Source of the DNA: Pyropia haitanensis
Taxonomy: Eukaryota > Rhodophyta > Bangiophyceae > Bangiales > Bangiaceae
Assembly: GCA_008729055.1 (NCBI GenBank)
Contig: SDUX01000007.1
Location: 6,183,009-6,247,008, forward strand
DNA length: 64,000 bases
Direction of reading: 5' to 3'
Part shown: in pieces, positions 20,496 to 31,256 of the stretch
Layout of the letters: every line of letters begins with the position of its first letter
How positions within the stretch are numbered: the stretch's first letter is position 1
The notes under the pieces: generated by a model
Databases searched by the model: none
The model's input: only the letters and a program-made list of their open reading frames with translations
Told to the model about the DNA's origin: nothing
Made by a program: the position numbers and the translations under genes

Positions 20496-22508
20496 ATGAC
20501 CCCTCCCGATGACTACTCTGGCGGCAGCGAGGAGGCCGGCCGGGAGCCGCGGCGGCCGCGGGGGTCCCCCGAAGACCGCCGCCCCCGCGCGGGCGGCGAG
20601 CGGAGCGGCCGCAGCCATGGCCGCAGTGGCGGCGGCGGCGGCGTCGGCGGCGGCGGCGGGACGGAAGAGCGCCGCAAGAGCCGCCACGGCCCCCGCGGCG
20701 GCCCGCGTGGCGGCACCCCCGCCGGCGCCGTCACGGACGACACGGAGGTCCCGCCCGGCAGTGGCGGCCGGCGGCTGCGCGCCTCCCACGGGCGGCACGG
20801 GGAGCACCGTGGCGGCCTGCTGCCGCTGCCCGCCGCGACGACGGCGGGGAGCTTGTGGCTGACGGGCAGCGCCAAGCGCGGCGGCCGGCTGCCGTGGTCC
20901 AACATCCTCCGCGCGGCGTCGGCGCTGGCGCTCCTCTACCTCCTCCTCTTTCAAATGCGGACGCTCAAGGAGCAGCCGACGCTCCTTGGCGCGAACCGCG
21001 GCGCCGCGGGGGGGCGCCGGCCGTCGCCGGGCGGCGCGGCGGCCGGCGGCGACGACGAGGCGCCGTCGCGCGTCCACGCGGACCGCCCCGCGGCGCGGGC
21101 GGCGGCCGACGCGGCGCGGTCAGACGGCGGCGACGGGGGCGGCGGCAAGGCGGAGCCGCCGTCGCGGGACTTTCACCCGAGCATGCCCGCCTCCTACTCG
21201 GACCTGTTCAACCCGGGGGGGGGCAAGAAGGCGCCCGCGGGGTCGGGGCCGACGGTCGCAGAGGACGCCACGCCCCCGTTCTTGACGGCCGCCAAAGCCG
21301 AGGGAGCGGCGGCGGGGGGGGCGCCCGCTGCCGCGGGGGGGGACGCGCCGGCGGTCAAGGCGGCCGAGCCGGCCGCCGCCGCCGACGCGGCGGGTGGAGC
21401 GGCCGGTGGCCAGGCGGCCAAGGGTGGTGACGAGGCGGACAAGGGCGCGAACGGCTCGGACGGCGGTACCGCGGCGGCGGCAGCGGCCGCCACGCCGTCG
21501 GCCTCCCCTGACGCCGCCGGTGGTGCCGCATCGTCGCCTGCGCCGTCTGGGGCAACTGGCGGCGGCGGACCGCCGGCGCCCGCCAAGGAGCCGACCAAGG
21601 AGGACTTTCTGGCCACCGTCGCGCGCAAGAAGAAGAAGGCGGCGGCGGCTGCCGCGGAGGCGGCGGCGGCGGCCAAGGCAGCGGGCCCTGCGCCATCGTC
21701 GGGGTCCCCGGGCAAGGGTGGCGGCTCCCGCGAAGGTGGAGGCGGTGACCGTGACGGCAGCAGCGGCCGCGGCAGCGAAGGCGCCGACGGCGGTGGCGGG
21801 GGCGGGGGTGCTCCCGGCCGTCAGCACCCCCCGTCTGGCAGCCACAACGGCTCCACGCCCGGGCAGGACGAGAACTTTTGGAAGTGGTTCCAGCAGACCA
21901 AGGGCGCGGAGCATAAGGACGCGTCCAAGGCTGTTGAATGCCCCGAGGAGAACCACCGGCTGTGCGAGACGTTTTACAAGTACCTCCGCAAGTATAAGAT
22001 CCGCACCGTCCTCGACGCGAGCTGCGGCACCAACGTGGAATGGATGCCGATGGTCCTGAAGCAGGTCGGCTCGGAGCTGTGGGGTTTTCGCTACTACTGC
22101 ATGAACACCGGGCCCGAAGCCGAGGAGGGGACGGAGCGGGCCAAGGCCGCCCTCTCTGAGTTCCCCTTTGTGGAGTTTGTCCCCTCAGAGTGGTGGGTGG
22201 GCGGCTTCCCGGACGGCCTGGACCTGGTCTTTAGCTGGGACGTGCTGCCACACACGGCGTACGGGAGGGTGTGGAGCTTCTTCATGCTCGCCCGTAAGCA
22301 CGCCGTCCGGTACCTGCTGTTTGATAACTACCCGGGTCTGCTCAACAACCCGTCGCCGAAGCGCAAGTTCATCAACGTGCGCAAGCACCCGTTCAAGTTC
22401 CCGGCCGCCAAGGAGGTGGTGCAGAACGTGACCGAGCCGGGCGAGCACATCAAGCGGCAGCTATTGTTCTACGAGACCGAGTCACTGCCAGAGCACCTGA
22501 CTACCTAG
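20496..22508 (+). CDS. Type II membrane protein with SAM-methyltransferase-like domain
   Basis: Single exon, 670 aa. Residues 1-135 are basic, Gly/Arg-rich and presumably cytosolic. A membrane anchor at about 137-154 (ILRAASALALLYLLLFQM) gives a Golgi type II layout. A long Ala/Gly/Pro-rich stem of roughly 290 residues follows. The C-terminal ~200 residues are ordinary globular sequence: KYKIRTVLDASCGTNVEWM (about 500-518) has the shape of a class I methyltransferase motif I, followed by ELWGFRYY and an aspartate-containing LVFSWDVLPH strand. Inference: lumenal methylation of a wall polysaccharide or glycan, which would fit algae with methylated galactans. Acceptor and enzyme activity are not shown by sequence. 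The start is the first Met after the last upstream stop. Confidence 0.7.
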   Translation: MTPPDDYSGGSEEAGREPRRPRGSPEDRRPRAGGERSGRSHGRSGGGGGVGGGGGTEERRKSRHGPRGGPRGGTPAGAVTDDTEVPPGSGGRRLRASHGRHGEHRGGLLPLPAATTAGSLWLTGSAKRGGRLPWSNILRAASALALLYLLLFQMRTLKEQPTLLGANRGAAGGRRPSPGGAAAGGDDEAPSRVHADRPAARAAADAARSDGGDGGGGKAEPPSRDFHPSMPASYSDLFNPGGGKKAPAGSGPTVAEDATPPFLTAAKAEGAAAGGAPAAAGGDAPAVKAAEPAAAADAAGGAAGGQAAKGGDEADKGANGSDGGTAAAAAAATPSASPDAAGGAASSPAPSGATGGGGPPAPAKEPTKEDFLATVARKKKKAAAAAAEAAAAAKAAGPAPSSGSPGKGGGSREGGGGDRDGSSGRGSEGADGGGGGGGAPGRQHPPSGSHNGSTPGQDENFWKWFQQTKGAEHKDASKAVECPEENHRLCETFYKYLRKYKIRTVLDASCGTNVEWMPMVLKQVGSELWGFRYYCMNTGPEAEEGTERAKAALSEFPFVEFVPSEWWVGGFPDGLDLVFSWDVLPHTAYGRVWSFFMLARKHAVRYLLFDNYPGLLNNPSPKRKFINVRKHPFKFPAAKEVVQNVTEPGEHIKRQLLFYETESLPEHLTT

Positions 22509-24183
22509 GCAACGGCCGAGGGGTGGCGCGAGCTCTCTCTGGTACTTTTGTGGCTCTCCTGTTTCTCGTGTGATGGGGCGCGCGTGCGTTGTGTAAATGG
22601 TCACTGTGGGTAGCCCGATGTGTGCAGTAATGTGGTCGTTTCCTGGACTGTTCCTCTGTTTTTGGTGGCGATGCTCTTGGTGCTGCGGGTGCAGCGGTCT
22701 GTGGTAGCTACACCGCCGTGCATGCCTGGGTGGGCGTGCCTCCACCAGGCGCACGCAGAGGGTGCGGTGGTTGGCAGGTCGGGTGGCCAGGCAGTCCTGG
22801 CACGCCGCTGCACGTTGTCGCTGACCCCGGCGGGGGTGACACTCTACGTAGTGGTTCTGTCGCTTACCTATATACCAGGGCTTAGGGCACGCATCGTGCT
22901 CACACTGGAGGTAGCCGCGCGTAGTGTAATTTCACCGCTCGACTACGTTCGGGTCAGTATCAGCAAATACTGCGTACACTTCTACTTGTGTCCCGATTTG
23001 CGTCACGGAGATTTGGCACACGCGAGCAAGTTCGTGACGCGCGACACGGACGCACCGCCCTTGCAGCCTGGACTGTATCCCTGTTCTTGGCTCCAGCGAG
23101 GACGGCGAGATCCACCGGAGGATCACCGTGGAACAGGCCCGGACCTGCGCGGTGCGTGCTGTAAACGAGCGAGCGAGATATGCAGGACCGCGCCTGTTGC
23201 GCGCGGAAGGGCTCTCCTCCACCGCCCGTCTGGACGGCGCGCGACTCGGCTCTCCCTCCAAAACGAGGTCTTGAGCGTTGTCGCCGCCAACACCCCGAGC
23301 GAGGGCACCCTGCGGTGGTTTGCATGCAACTCCGCAACTGTGGCGGTCGCCTACCGTGCGTGCAAAGCTCTGCCGTCGGGGGCCGGATTGGACTACCCGG
23401 CGGTGCGGTTGAGGTGCGGCCTTGGTTTTTTTGCCCTTTGGAGGCCGACAGGCGCCCCCTCGGGCGGGGGGCGTCGCGTGCCCGCAGGACAGGTCGTACC
23501 GCCTGGGCGCGTGCGCCCACACCCCGGCGTCCGCGCCGCCGGCGTGGCGGTGTCCACGACGCACACGTGCCCAACAGTGTGGCGGGCGCCCGCGGCGGGA
23601 GGGGGGGGGGAGGCGCGCCCCCCTGTTGCAGCCGCGCGCCCCCGTCAAGGCGCGGCCAGGGGCGGACCCGCGCGGTATGACGGGCGCTTTCGTCTGTGTC
23701 TGTGCCGCCGTGGCTGGCAGCCGGCGCCCTTTGTGCGTGCGTTGTTCAGCCCCCCCCCCTTCCGGGCGTCGCAGCAGGGCTGTGACGGCCGCCGCTGCAC
23801 CACTCCGGCAGCCAACAGGGGGCACCTCTTTTATGTGTGTGACCCGGCTTCCAGAGTTCTCTCCCACCGCAGGCGGTCTGCTCTGGAGTCCTCACCCCTC
23901 CCCCAACCCGGCGTTGGTCAGCGCCCGTGTTGCCTCTCTTCTGTCTGCTGCACCGGTGCGCCTACGGCTCAGCACCTGCCTACCTCGCGACGTCGGTTTA
24001 GGGTAGCTCACCCCACCCTCCACTCGTAGGCAACGTGCCACCCCTCCTGACCGCACCCATCCCCCACTCCGTGCGTGCCGTCCCTCACCTTTCCCTACCT
24101 CTCCCCCGCACGCTCCCCCCCCCCCCCTGCGGCGCGGTCCCCTCGCGCTTGCGGTTCCTCCCCCGCCCCTCCTGTCGGTCGCC
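22509..24183. other. Intergenic, no credible gene
   Basis: A long plus-strand frame at about 22620-24029 has mixed codon usage and no recognisable domain. I regard it as chance in GC-rich DNA. The stretch holds the 3' flank of the methyltransferase-like gene and the C-rich promoter side of the BAR-like gene. Confidence 0.5.
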
Positions 24184-24945
24184 ATGCATTGCCTCAAGAA
24201 GACGGTCGCGATGGTGCCCCACGAGGAGGACGAGGCGTACACGACGCTGCGCGCCAACCTCTCCCGCGCACGGGCGGACCTTGCCGCCGCGGCGTCGGCG
24301 CTGGACCGGTCCGAGCGGGCGTGGCGCAAGGTGCTCAGCACCGCCGCGGACTTTTCGTCTGCGGTCGCCAAGTACCAGGGCGACAGCCCGACGCTCGCCA
24401 CCCGCCTGACCGACACGGCCGCGTCCATGGGCGCGCTCGCCGCCAAGGCCAAGGCCGGCAACGACAAGGCCGCGCCCGACCCGGCGACCACCGAAGCGGC
24501 GCTGTCGCGGCGTGTCAAGACGTGGCTGGCCGAGGTGGCCGCCGCCGACGCCGAGTGCCACAAGGTGGCGTCGGCCAACAAGGACTACCAGATGTACAAG
24601 CGCAAGGTGACGGCGCTGGACAAGAAAAAGGCCAAGGCGGCGGCCAAGGGCGGCGGCGTGGACGATGCCAAGGTCGGCCGCAACTATGAGAAGCTGGAAA
24701 AGGCCAAGGCCGAGCACGAGGGCGCCCTGGACGGCGTCAAGGCGCGGATGGAAAAGCTGTGGGCGCAGCAGGGGGACATGTTTGAGAACCTCTTTGTCGC
24801 GCACTGGCTGCGGGTGGACAATGGGCTCAAGGCGGCGGGGGAGGGCATGGCGCTGCCCCGCGCGTACGCGCGGGAGCGCCAGTCGACGGTGCTGGGGCGC
24901 GTCGAGTCCACGTCCGCCGTCGCGTCCATCCACGCGGCCAAGTGA
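24184..24945 (+). CDS. BAR-domain-like coiled-coil protein
   Basis: Single exon, 253 aa, starting gccATGcat. Almost the whole protein is helical. The heptad pattern includes TTLRANLSRARADLAAAASAL, the Lys-rich central KDYQMYKRKVTALDKKKAK, and NYEKLEKAKAEHEGALDGV, then an aromatic end (MFENLFVAHWLRVDNG). Length and charge distribution fit a BAR domain, which dimerises into a curved module binding membranes in endocytosis and trafficking. There is no SH3 or PH partner domain. Alternatives are a generic coiled-coil scaffold. Downstream is a C-rich minisatellite. Confidence 0.6.
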   Translation: MHCLKKTVAMVPHEEDEAYTTLRANLSRARADLAAAASALDRSERAWRKVLSTAADFSSAVAKYQGDSPTLATRLTDTAASMGALAAKAKAGNDKAAPDPATTEAALSRRVKTWLAEVAAADAECHKVASANKDYQMYKRKVTALDKKKAKAAAKGGGVDDAKVGRNYEKLEKAKAEHEGALDGVKARMEKLWAQQGDMFENLFVAHWLRVDNGLKAAGEGMALPRAYARERQSTVLGRVESTSAVASIHAAK

Positions 24946-25481
24946 GCGGCGGCGGTGGGGGATTGCCGAGGGGGGGGGGGGGGGGGGAGGGGAGGGCGTG
25001 GCGGCGAGCCGCGGGATTTTGTCCCGTGCCCGCCCTGTGCTTGTGCCGCGGTGCCGTCCGTGCGTGCCGTGTGGTTTTTTTTTTCGTCCCGCTGTGGGTT
25101 AGCGTGCGTGTAGGCCGTCGATATCTATTTTGGGGCCGCGGCGCCCGGCCTGGCCCGGCCCGCCCACCGGCCGACGCCGGCACCCCCTGGTCCGCCGCCC
25201 GGCCGCGCCCTCCAGGGGTCCACCGCCCAACCGTTCCCCCCCCCCCCTGGTCCACCGCCCGACCGTTCCCCCCCCCCCTGGTCCACCGCCCGACCGTGCC
25301 CCCCCCCTGGTCAACAGCCAGACGCTACCCCCCCGTGGTCCACCGCCAGACGCCCCACCCCCCGGGTCTCTACCGCCAGACGCCGCGCCGCTGCCGCCGG
25401 GTCCACCGCCAGACCTCCCCCCCCCCCCCCCCCCCATCGACCACTGCCCGTACCCCCCCTCCCGCCGCCACCCGGTCCCCC
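24946..25481. repeat. C-rich region with a ~32-bp minisatellite
   Basis: From about 25190 to 25430 a degenerate unit of 30-34 bp (CCTGGTCCACCGCCCGACCG plus a C run of variable length) repeats about seven times. C runs reach 18 bases near 25418-25435. No gene here. It lies between the ends of two convergent genes. Confidence 0.8.
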
Positions 25482-26521
25482 TCACGCGGCAGCCATCAGC
25501 AGCCTCCCCCCCCCCACCCCCTCCCGCTCCCGCCGCCACCGCCGCCGCGCCGCCCGCCGCAGCACCACCACCGCCCGCACGCCGCGGAGCACCGCCAGGC
25601 GCACCTCGAGGACCAGCCGCTCCCACGCCCACGCGAGCCACGCGGCGGCGCCGCGGCGGCCCGCCGCGCGGCCCGCCACCGCCGCGCGCGCGTTGATCGC
25701 GACGCGGTCCGCGGCGGGCACGCCGCCGCCGAGCGCCGCGACCACCGAGTTGGCCGTGCCCGTCACTTTGAGGAGGAGCAGCACCTCGGGCGGGATGGCC
25801 GCCGCCGCCGCCGTCGCCGCCGCCGCCCGCCGCGTGGACCGGTCCGTGGGGGGGGGGGTGCGCCCGCCGGTCGGCGCGGCCGCCCCCGACGCCGCACCCC
25901 CCACCTCGTGGCGCCCACCCTCCCTGCCGCCGCCGCCGCCGCCGCCGCCGTTGGCGGCGGCAGCCGCGTCGGCACCCCCCCCCCCCCCCCCCCCCCCGCG
26001 GTCCTCCACCCCCGACGCCGCCGTCGTCGTCGACAGCCGCCGCCGAAAGAGCGCCGCAAACAGCGCGACCGCGTCGGCCGGCACGCCCAGCTCCGCCGCG
26101 GCGGCCGTCACGAGCGCCGGCCGCGCGCTCGCGAGGCCCACGTAGAGCGTGCAGAGGGCGCGGCGGGTGGCGGGCGTCAGCGGCCGGTACGTGCCGTGGT
26201 CGAGGAGGACCAGCTCGAACGGCACGTCACCGCCGCCAGTGCCGCCCGCGTCGGTGGTGGCGGCGCCGCGGCTGACGCCGCCGGCGGGCCGGTGGGCGGG
26301 CGAAAAGGGGGGGGGGGGGGGTGCAGCAGCCGCCGCGTCCGCTGCGCGAGCGTCGGCCGCGGCGCGGGGGGGGGGGCTGCCGCCGCCGCCGCCGCCGCCG
26401 CGGCGGCTGCCGCTCCCGCCGCCGCCGTCGCTGGCGCTGCAGAGCCTGCACGCGGCGACGGCGGCGGCGGCGGCGGCACCGGCACCGGCGCAATGAGCAG
26501 CGAAGGGTCTGGCCGGCGGGG

Positions 26522-26567
<46 letters not shown>

Positions 26568-27744
26568 GACGCGGCCGGCTCGGCGGCGGCGGCGGCGGCG
26601 GCGGCGGCCGCCGCCGCGGCCGCGTCGCCGTGCGGGGCGGCCGCCCACGGGTTTGGCGGGATGAGCCCCCCCTCCCCCCGGGGCGACCCCCCCACCGGCG
26701 CGGTGCGGACGAGGACGTTGCCCAGGTGCAGGTCCCCGTGCACCCAGCCGTCCACAAACACCATCTGCGCAAACACCTCGCACAGCCGCCGGCCGACGCC
26801 ACCCGCGTCGGGGCGGCGCCCGCCACCGCCACTGGCACCACCCCCACCCCCACCACCGGCACCGGCAGCACCCCCCCCCCCCCCCCAGCCGCGACCCACT
26901 GGTCACACCGCACCCCCCCGTCCACGTACTCCATCGTCAGCACGCGGCGGCCCGTCAGGGGCCACACCACCCCCGGCACGCGCACGCGGCCGCCCCAGCC
27001 CGCAAACGCCGCGGCGGTGCGCTCCGCGTTGGCCGCCTCCGCCGCAAAGTCCAGCTCCCCGGCCAGCGACGCGGCCATCGCGTCGACAAACCAGCGCAGC
27101 GACACGCCGCCGCCGCTGCCGCCGGCTCCGCTGCCGCCACCGCTGGTGCTGCTGCTGCTGCTGCCGCCGCCGCCGTCGCCGCCGCCGCCACCAAACTGCC
27201 ACTCGACCGCCGACGCGACCGCCGCGACGCACCGCATGTCGGCGGCAACGCGGCGGGCGAGGCCCGGGTACTGCACCTTGACCGCCACCACCCGGTCGGC
27301 GTCGGCGTCCCCCCCCCCCCCCCGCCCCCCCCCCCCATCGCCGCCACCCACCCGCGTCGGCCCCGGCACGCCCGGCGCCAGCACCGCCCGGTGCACCTGT
27401 GCGAGGCTGGCCGCCGCGACGGGCACCTCCTCAAACGTGGCAAACGCGTCGCCGAGGTCGGCCAGCCCCAGCTCCGCCACCACCACCGCCCGCACCTGCC
27501 GCCACGGCCGGTACGCGGCGCGGTCGTGGGCGCCCGCCAGCGCCGTCACGTACTCGGCGGGGAACACGCCGGGGCTGGCCGACGCGACCGCCTGCGCGAG
27601 CTTGGTGTACACCGCGCCCTGCGCGGCGGCGAGCGCGCGGCACCGGTCCGCGCAGCGGGCGTGGACGGCGGCACGGGCGGCGGCGTAGGCGGGCGTGTCG
27701 TACGCGCCCGCGTGGCGTGCAAAGAGGAGGCGGTAGTCGGCCAT
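25482..27744 (-). CDS. ABC1/ADCK1-type atypical kinase, frame broken at homopolymers
   Basis: Conserved ADCK motifs appear in order on the minus strand but in three frames. From Met 27744 (MADYRLLFARHAGAYD) come the N-terminal motif YTKLAQ (usually KxGQ; here Gly is Ala), then ASLAQVHRA, the VAVKVQYPGL lysine, and GELDFAAEAANAER with its ExD motif. After a 16-base C run at 26871-26886 the frame shifts to VDGWVHGDLHLGNVLV (catalytic loop HGDxHxGN). After the 15-base G run at 26307-26321 it shifts to ELVLLDHGTYRPL (metal-binding DHG, as in the ADCK1/5 branch). The stop is at 25482. Long Gly/Ala inserts separate the motifs. The breaks are run-length errors or very short introns. The true N-terminus may lie farther upstream. 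Known relatives act in mitochondria or plastids on lipid or quinone metabolism. Confidence 0.8.
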
Positions 27745-30370
27745 GATGAGCGCCGCGACGGCGGTGGTGCGGGCGGCACGGACGGCGGTGATGAGGGAGG
27801 CGGTGAGCGAGGGGGGTGGGGGGGGGGGGGAGGGGGGGGGGCCAACGTGGGGGGGGAGAGCCGCCGGCCAGCCGTGACGCCGACCCGCCGCCACCGCCGC
27901 CGCCACCGCCGCCGCCGCCGTCGCCGCCGCTGGCAGCCGCCGCGTCCGCGGGCGCCACCGCCGCCGCGGGCGCCGCACCCCCACCGGCACCAGGCGGCGA
28001 CGGCGGCGGCAACGGCAGCGTCGGCGGTGGTGGTGGCGGTGGGGGCGGCGCGTCCCCCCCCTCGGCGAGCCACCCCCGCGACGCCGCCGCGTCCACCGCC
28101 ACCGCCGTGACCGACAGCAGCGCCGCCGCGGCGGCGGCGGCGGCGCCAACGCCGACCCGCCGTGGCGGGCGGCCCGCCCCCACCGCCGCCGGCGACCGCG
28201 GCGGCGGCGACCGTGGCGGCCGCGGCGGCCGCGGCGGCGGCGGCCGCGGCGGCGGCGGCCGCGGCCGCCACCCAGGAATGCCGGCCGCCGCCGCCGCCGC
28301 CGTCGCCGACGCGGTGCCCGCAGCGGCGGCTGCCGCGGCGGCCGCCGCCGCCGCCGCCAACGTTGTCGTCGACAGCGCCCGGCCGGGCGGCGGCGGCGCG
28401 GCGGCGGCGGTCCTCCCCCCCCGCCGGTGGCCCCCCCCACGGGGCCGCCACGCCACCGGAAGCCGCCGCCGCGCGTGGCCACCGCCGCGTGCCGCCGGGT
28501 GCCGCGGCGGCGGCGGCCGCCGCGGCACGCCAGTGACGCCACGGGGCGCCCGCGGCGGGCGCGCCGCGCATGACGCTGGGGTTGTGGCGGGCGGGAGGGG
28601 GGGGGGGAAGGCCGGGGGCGGGGGGGAGGGGAGGGGAAGGCTGGGGGGGGGGGGGAGGGGAGGGGAAGGCGGGGGGGGGGGGGGAGGGGAGGGGAAGGCT
28701 GGGGGGGGGGGAGGGGAGGGGAAGGCTGGGGGGGGGGGAGGGGAGGGGAAGGCGGGGGGGGGGGGGGAGGGGAGGGGAAGGCGGGGGGGGGGGGGAGGAG
28801 GACGCGCCACCAGTGCTGGCGGTGGCGGCAGCCGGCAGCGGCGGGCCGCCGCGCGCTCGGCCGCGGACGGCGGCGCGGGCGGTCGGAATCCGCGCGGCTG
28901 TGGCCCATCCACCGGGCGCGCCCACCGCGGGCGGTGCAAAGCACGGCGGCCGCCCGCGGCGGGCGCGATTGGCTTTCTCCCCGCGTCGCGTCGCGACGGG
29001 ATTGGCAGCAGACACTGCCGCCGGCCGCCACGCGCCGCCGCCGCCGCCGCCGCCGCGGCCGCCGTGGGGCGACCCCGCGCCGGTTGGCTCCCGCCGCGCC
29101 CGACGTGGTCGGCTGGGGGGGGGATGGCGGCGCGGCGGCGGCCGCCGACGCGGCGTGTGCCGCTGGGGGCAACCGCGGCGGGCGGGCGGCGGGTGGATGC
29201 CGCCGCGCGCCCGCGCTGGGGGGCTGGTGGCCGCCACACACGGGCGCGGCGCCACCGCGGGCGCGCGGCAGCAGCCGCACCGGCGGCAACGGCGGTGGCG
29301 ACGGCGGCGGGAGGCGACGGCGGCGGCGGCGGCGGCGGTGGCGGCGGTGGCGGCGGTGGCGGTGGCGGCGGCGGCCGTAGCGCCGCCGCCGCGGCGGCCG
29401 CCCCGTCTGCCGCCGCCGCCGCCGCACGCCGTTGCCGCCGCCGCGACCGAGCGACGACGCGGCCGCCCCGTGCCGACGGCGGCGCGTGGTCCCGTCGGCC
29501 GCGTCGGCGGCGAGCCGCGCTCTGCGTTGGGTTTGCCACCGCCGACGGCGGCGGCCGCCGCGGCGGCCAATGCCGTCTGGGGGGGGGGGGGGGGCGGCCG
29601 CCGCCGCCGGCCAGCCCGCAGTCGGCCTTGACCGCGGCGCGGCGGCGGCGGCGGCGGCGGTGGCGGTGGTGGGGGTGGTGGTGGCGGTGGCGGCGGCGGC
29701 GGTGGCCGTCGGGGCCCGCCACCGCCGTTGCCGACGCGGGACCAGCGCGCACCCCCCGCGCCCGCCGGTCCATGCCGACGGCCGTCGTGTGGCGGTGGCG
29801 GCGGTGGCGGCGGTGCCCCGGCGGAGCGGCGGTGGCGGCCACCGCCGGCCGCGGGGCGGACGGGACGGGCGGGCGGCGGCGGCGCGCGGCGGCTGCCGGC
29901 GGCGGACCGCCTCCCACCCCTCTCCCCCCCCCCCCCCACCCCTCCGCGGACGCGCCGCGGTGCAAAGGGGTTGGGTGTGGCCTCCCCAACCGCCACCGCC
30001 ACACGTGGCAACCGACCGAATCTCGACGCGGGCGGCCGCCGCCCCCCCCCAACCTCCACCGCCAGCACGCCGCGCGGCCTGCAGGCTCGGTCCCCCGACC
30101 CGTCGCGGGCCACCCCCCGAGCGCGGCGTGTGGCTCCGTCCGTGGGCGACCTCGCCGCTGGTACCCGTCCGGCGCCAGCGGGTCACGGCGGCGCGGACGC
30201 GACCGGTGGCACCCCTCCCCCCCCCTCCCCCCGCCCCGACGGTGGCTCACCGGCGCCAGCCGCGCGCCCTCTTGGCTCCTCCCCCCACCCGACCCCGTTG
30301 TGGTGTGTGTGATCCGCGCCTGCGCCGCGCGTCCGCGTCCGCCGTCGTCGTCCACGCTGCCGCCGCGACG
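27745..30370. other. Extremely GC-rich low-complexity region
   Basis: About 2.6 kb of CGG/CCG-type sequence upstream of the kinase and the fibrillin gene, which diverge from here. Several frames stay open for hundreds of codons on both strands, encoding Ala, Arg, Gly and Pro runs. I do not accept them as genes. Part may belong to the N-terminus of the kinase. Confidence 0.55.
28590..28800. repeat. G-rich minisatellite, ~32-bp unit
   Basis: About six to seven units of the form GGGGAGGGGAGGGGAAGGCT plus a run of 8-12 G. The plus strand has many closely spaced G runs, so G-quadruplex formation is likely. Run lengths differ among units. Confidence 0.85.
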
Positions 30371-31256
30371 ATGCGCGCCCGCGTCGGCTTTGCGGCGCCG
30401 CCCCCGCTCGGCCCGCGCGCCGCCGCCGCGGCCGCCGCGGCGTCTGCTCCCCGGCGGCGGCTGGCGGGTGCGGCGCGGCGGGCGGGTGGCGGGCTCCCCC
30501 CCCGCCGCGTCGGGCTGCCCCACCACCACCCGCGCCGTGGCCGCCACCCGCGGCGGTCCCCCGCCACCGCGTCGGCGGCGCAGCCGTCTGACGTGGAGCC
30601 CGACACGGTCCCCGCCGTGGACGTGGCCGCGACGAAGCGGTCCCTCCTCCTCCTCGCCGCCGCCACCGACCGCGGCTACCGCGCGACGCCCGCCGACACG
30701 GCGGCGGCGCTGGCGCTCATCCGCGCCCTCGAGGCGGCGACGCCGACGCCCGCGCCGACCCGCGCCCTCGACCTGCTGTGTGGGGACTGGAAGCTGCTGT
30801 ACACCACCGCCCGGGACGTGCTGTCGCTGGCCTACCTCCCGCTCTCCCGCGTTGGGGACGTCTACCAAAACATCCTGCCAGAGGGGTCGGGCGTCCGCGC
30901 GGAGAATGTGGTGCGGCTGGTCGCCCCCGCGGTGCCGTTTTTTGGCCCCCGCGCCGCGGAGAGCGTCGTGTCGCTCCGCGTCCGCGCGCGGTGCGCGGTG
31001 CTGACGGGCAGCCGGCTGGGGCTGACGTTTGAGCGCGCCGAGCTGCCGCCGCCGGTGCTGGGGGGGGTGGACCTGGGCACCCGGCTGGGGGGGGGGGGGT
31101 GCTGTCGGTGCCCCTGTCGTTGGGGGGGGGGGGGACGGCCAGACGGGGTGGCTCGATACGACCTACTTGGACGGGGAGCTGCGGGTGGGGCGTGCGCCGA
31201 GCGTGGGGGGGGGAGAGACGGTGTTTGTGCTGTGGAGGGAGGGGGGGTACGCGTGA
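30371..31256 (+). CDS. Plastid fibrillin (PAP/fibrillin family), two homopolymer frame breaks
   Basis: From Met 30371 an Arg/Ala-rich transit-peptide-like N-terminus (about 70 residues) leads to the PAP domain: TKRSLLLLAAATDRGYRAT, then LLCGDWKLLYTT and PLSRVGDVYQNI, then FERAELPPPVLGGVDLG. The frame then changes in a 13-base G run (31087-31099) and again in a second 13-base G run (31122-31134). This restores the typical ending GWLDTTYLDGELRVGR and the stop at 31256. Known role: lipid-associated protein of plastoglobules and thylakoids. Two breaks in identical G13 runs, with conserved sequence resuming each time, argue for mis-sized runs rather than a pseudogene. Confidence 0.85.

Noticed and set aside
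22620..24029. A 469-codon open frame downstream of the methyltransferase-like gene
   Set aside because: Irregular composition, no domain, no signal or repeat structure. The opposite strand is also open over much of it.
27816..31004. A plus-strand open frame of over 1000 codons rich in Gly, Arg, Ala and Pro
   Set aside because: It lies opposite the ADCK kinase N-terminus and within CGG repeats. Several other frames on both strands are equally open, and only its last part overlaps the real fibrillin frame.
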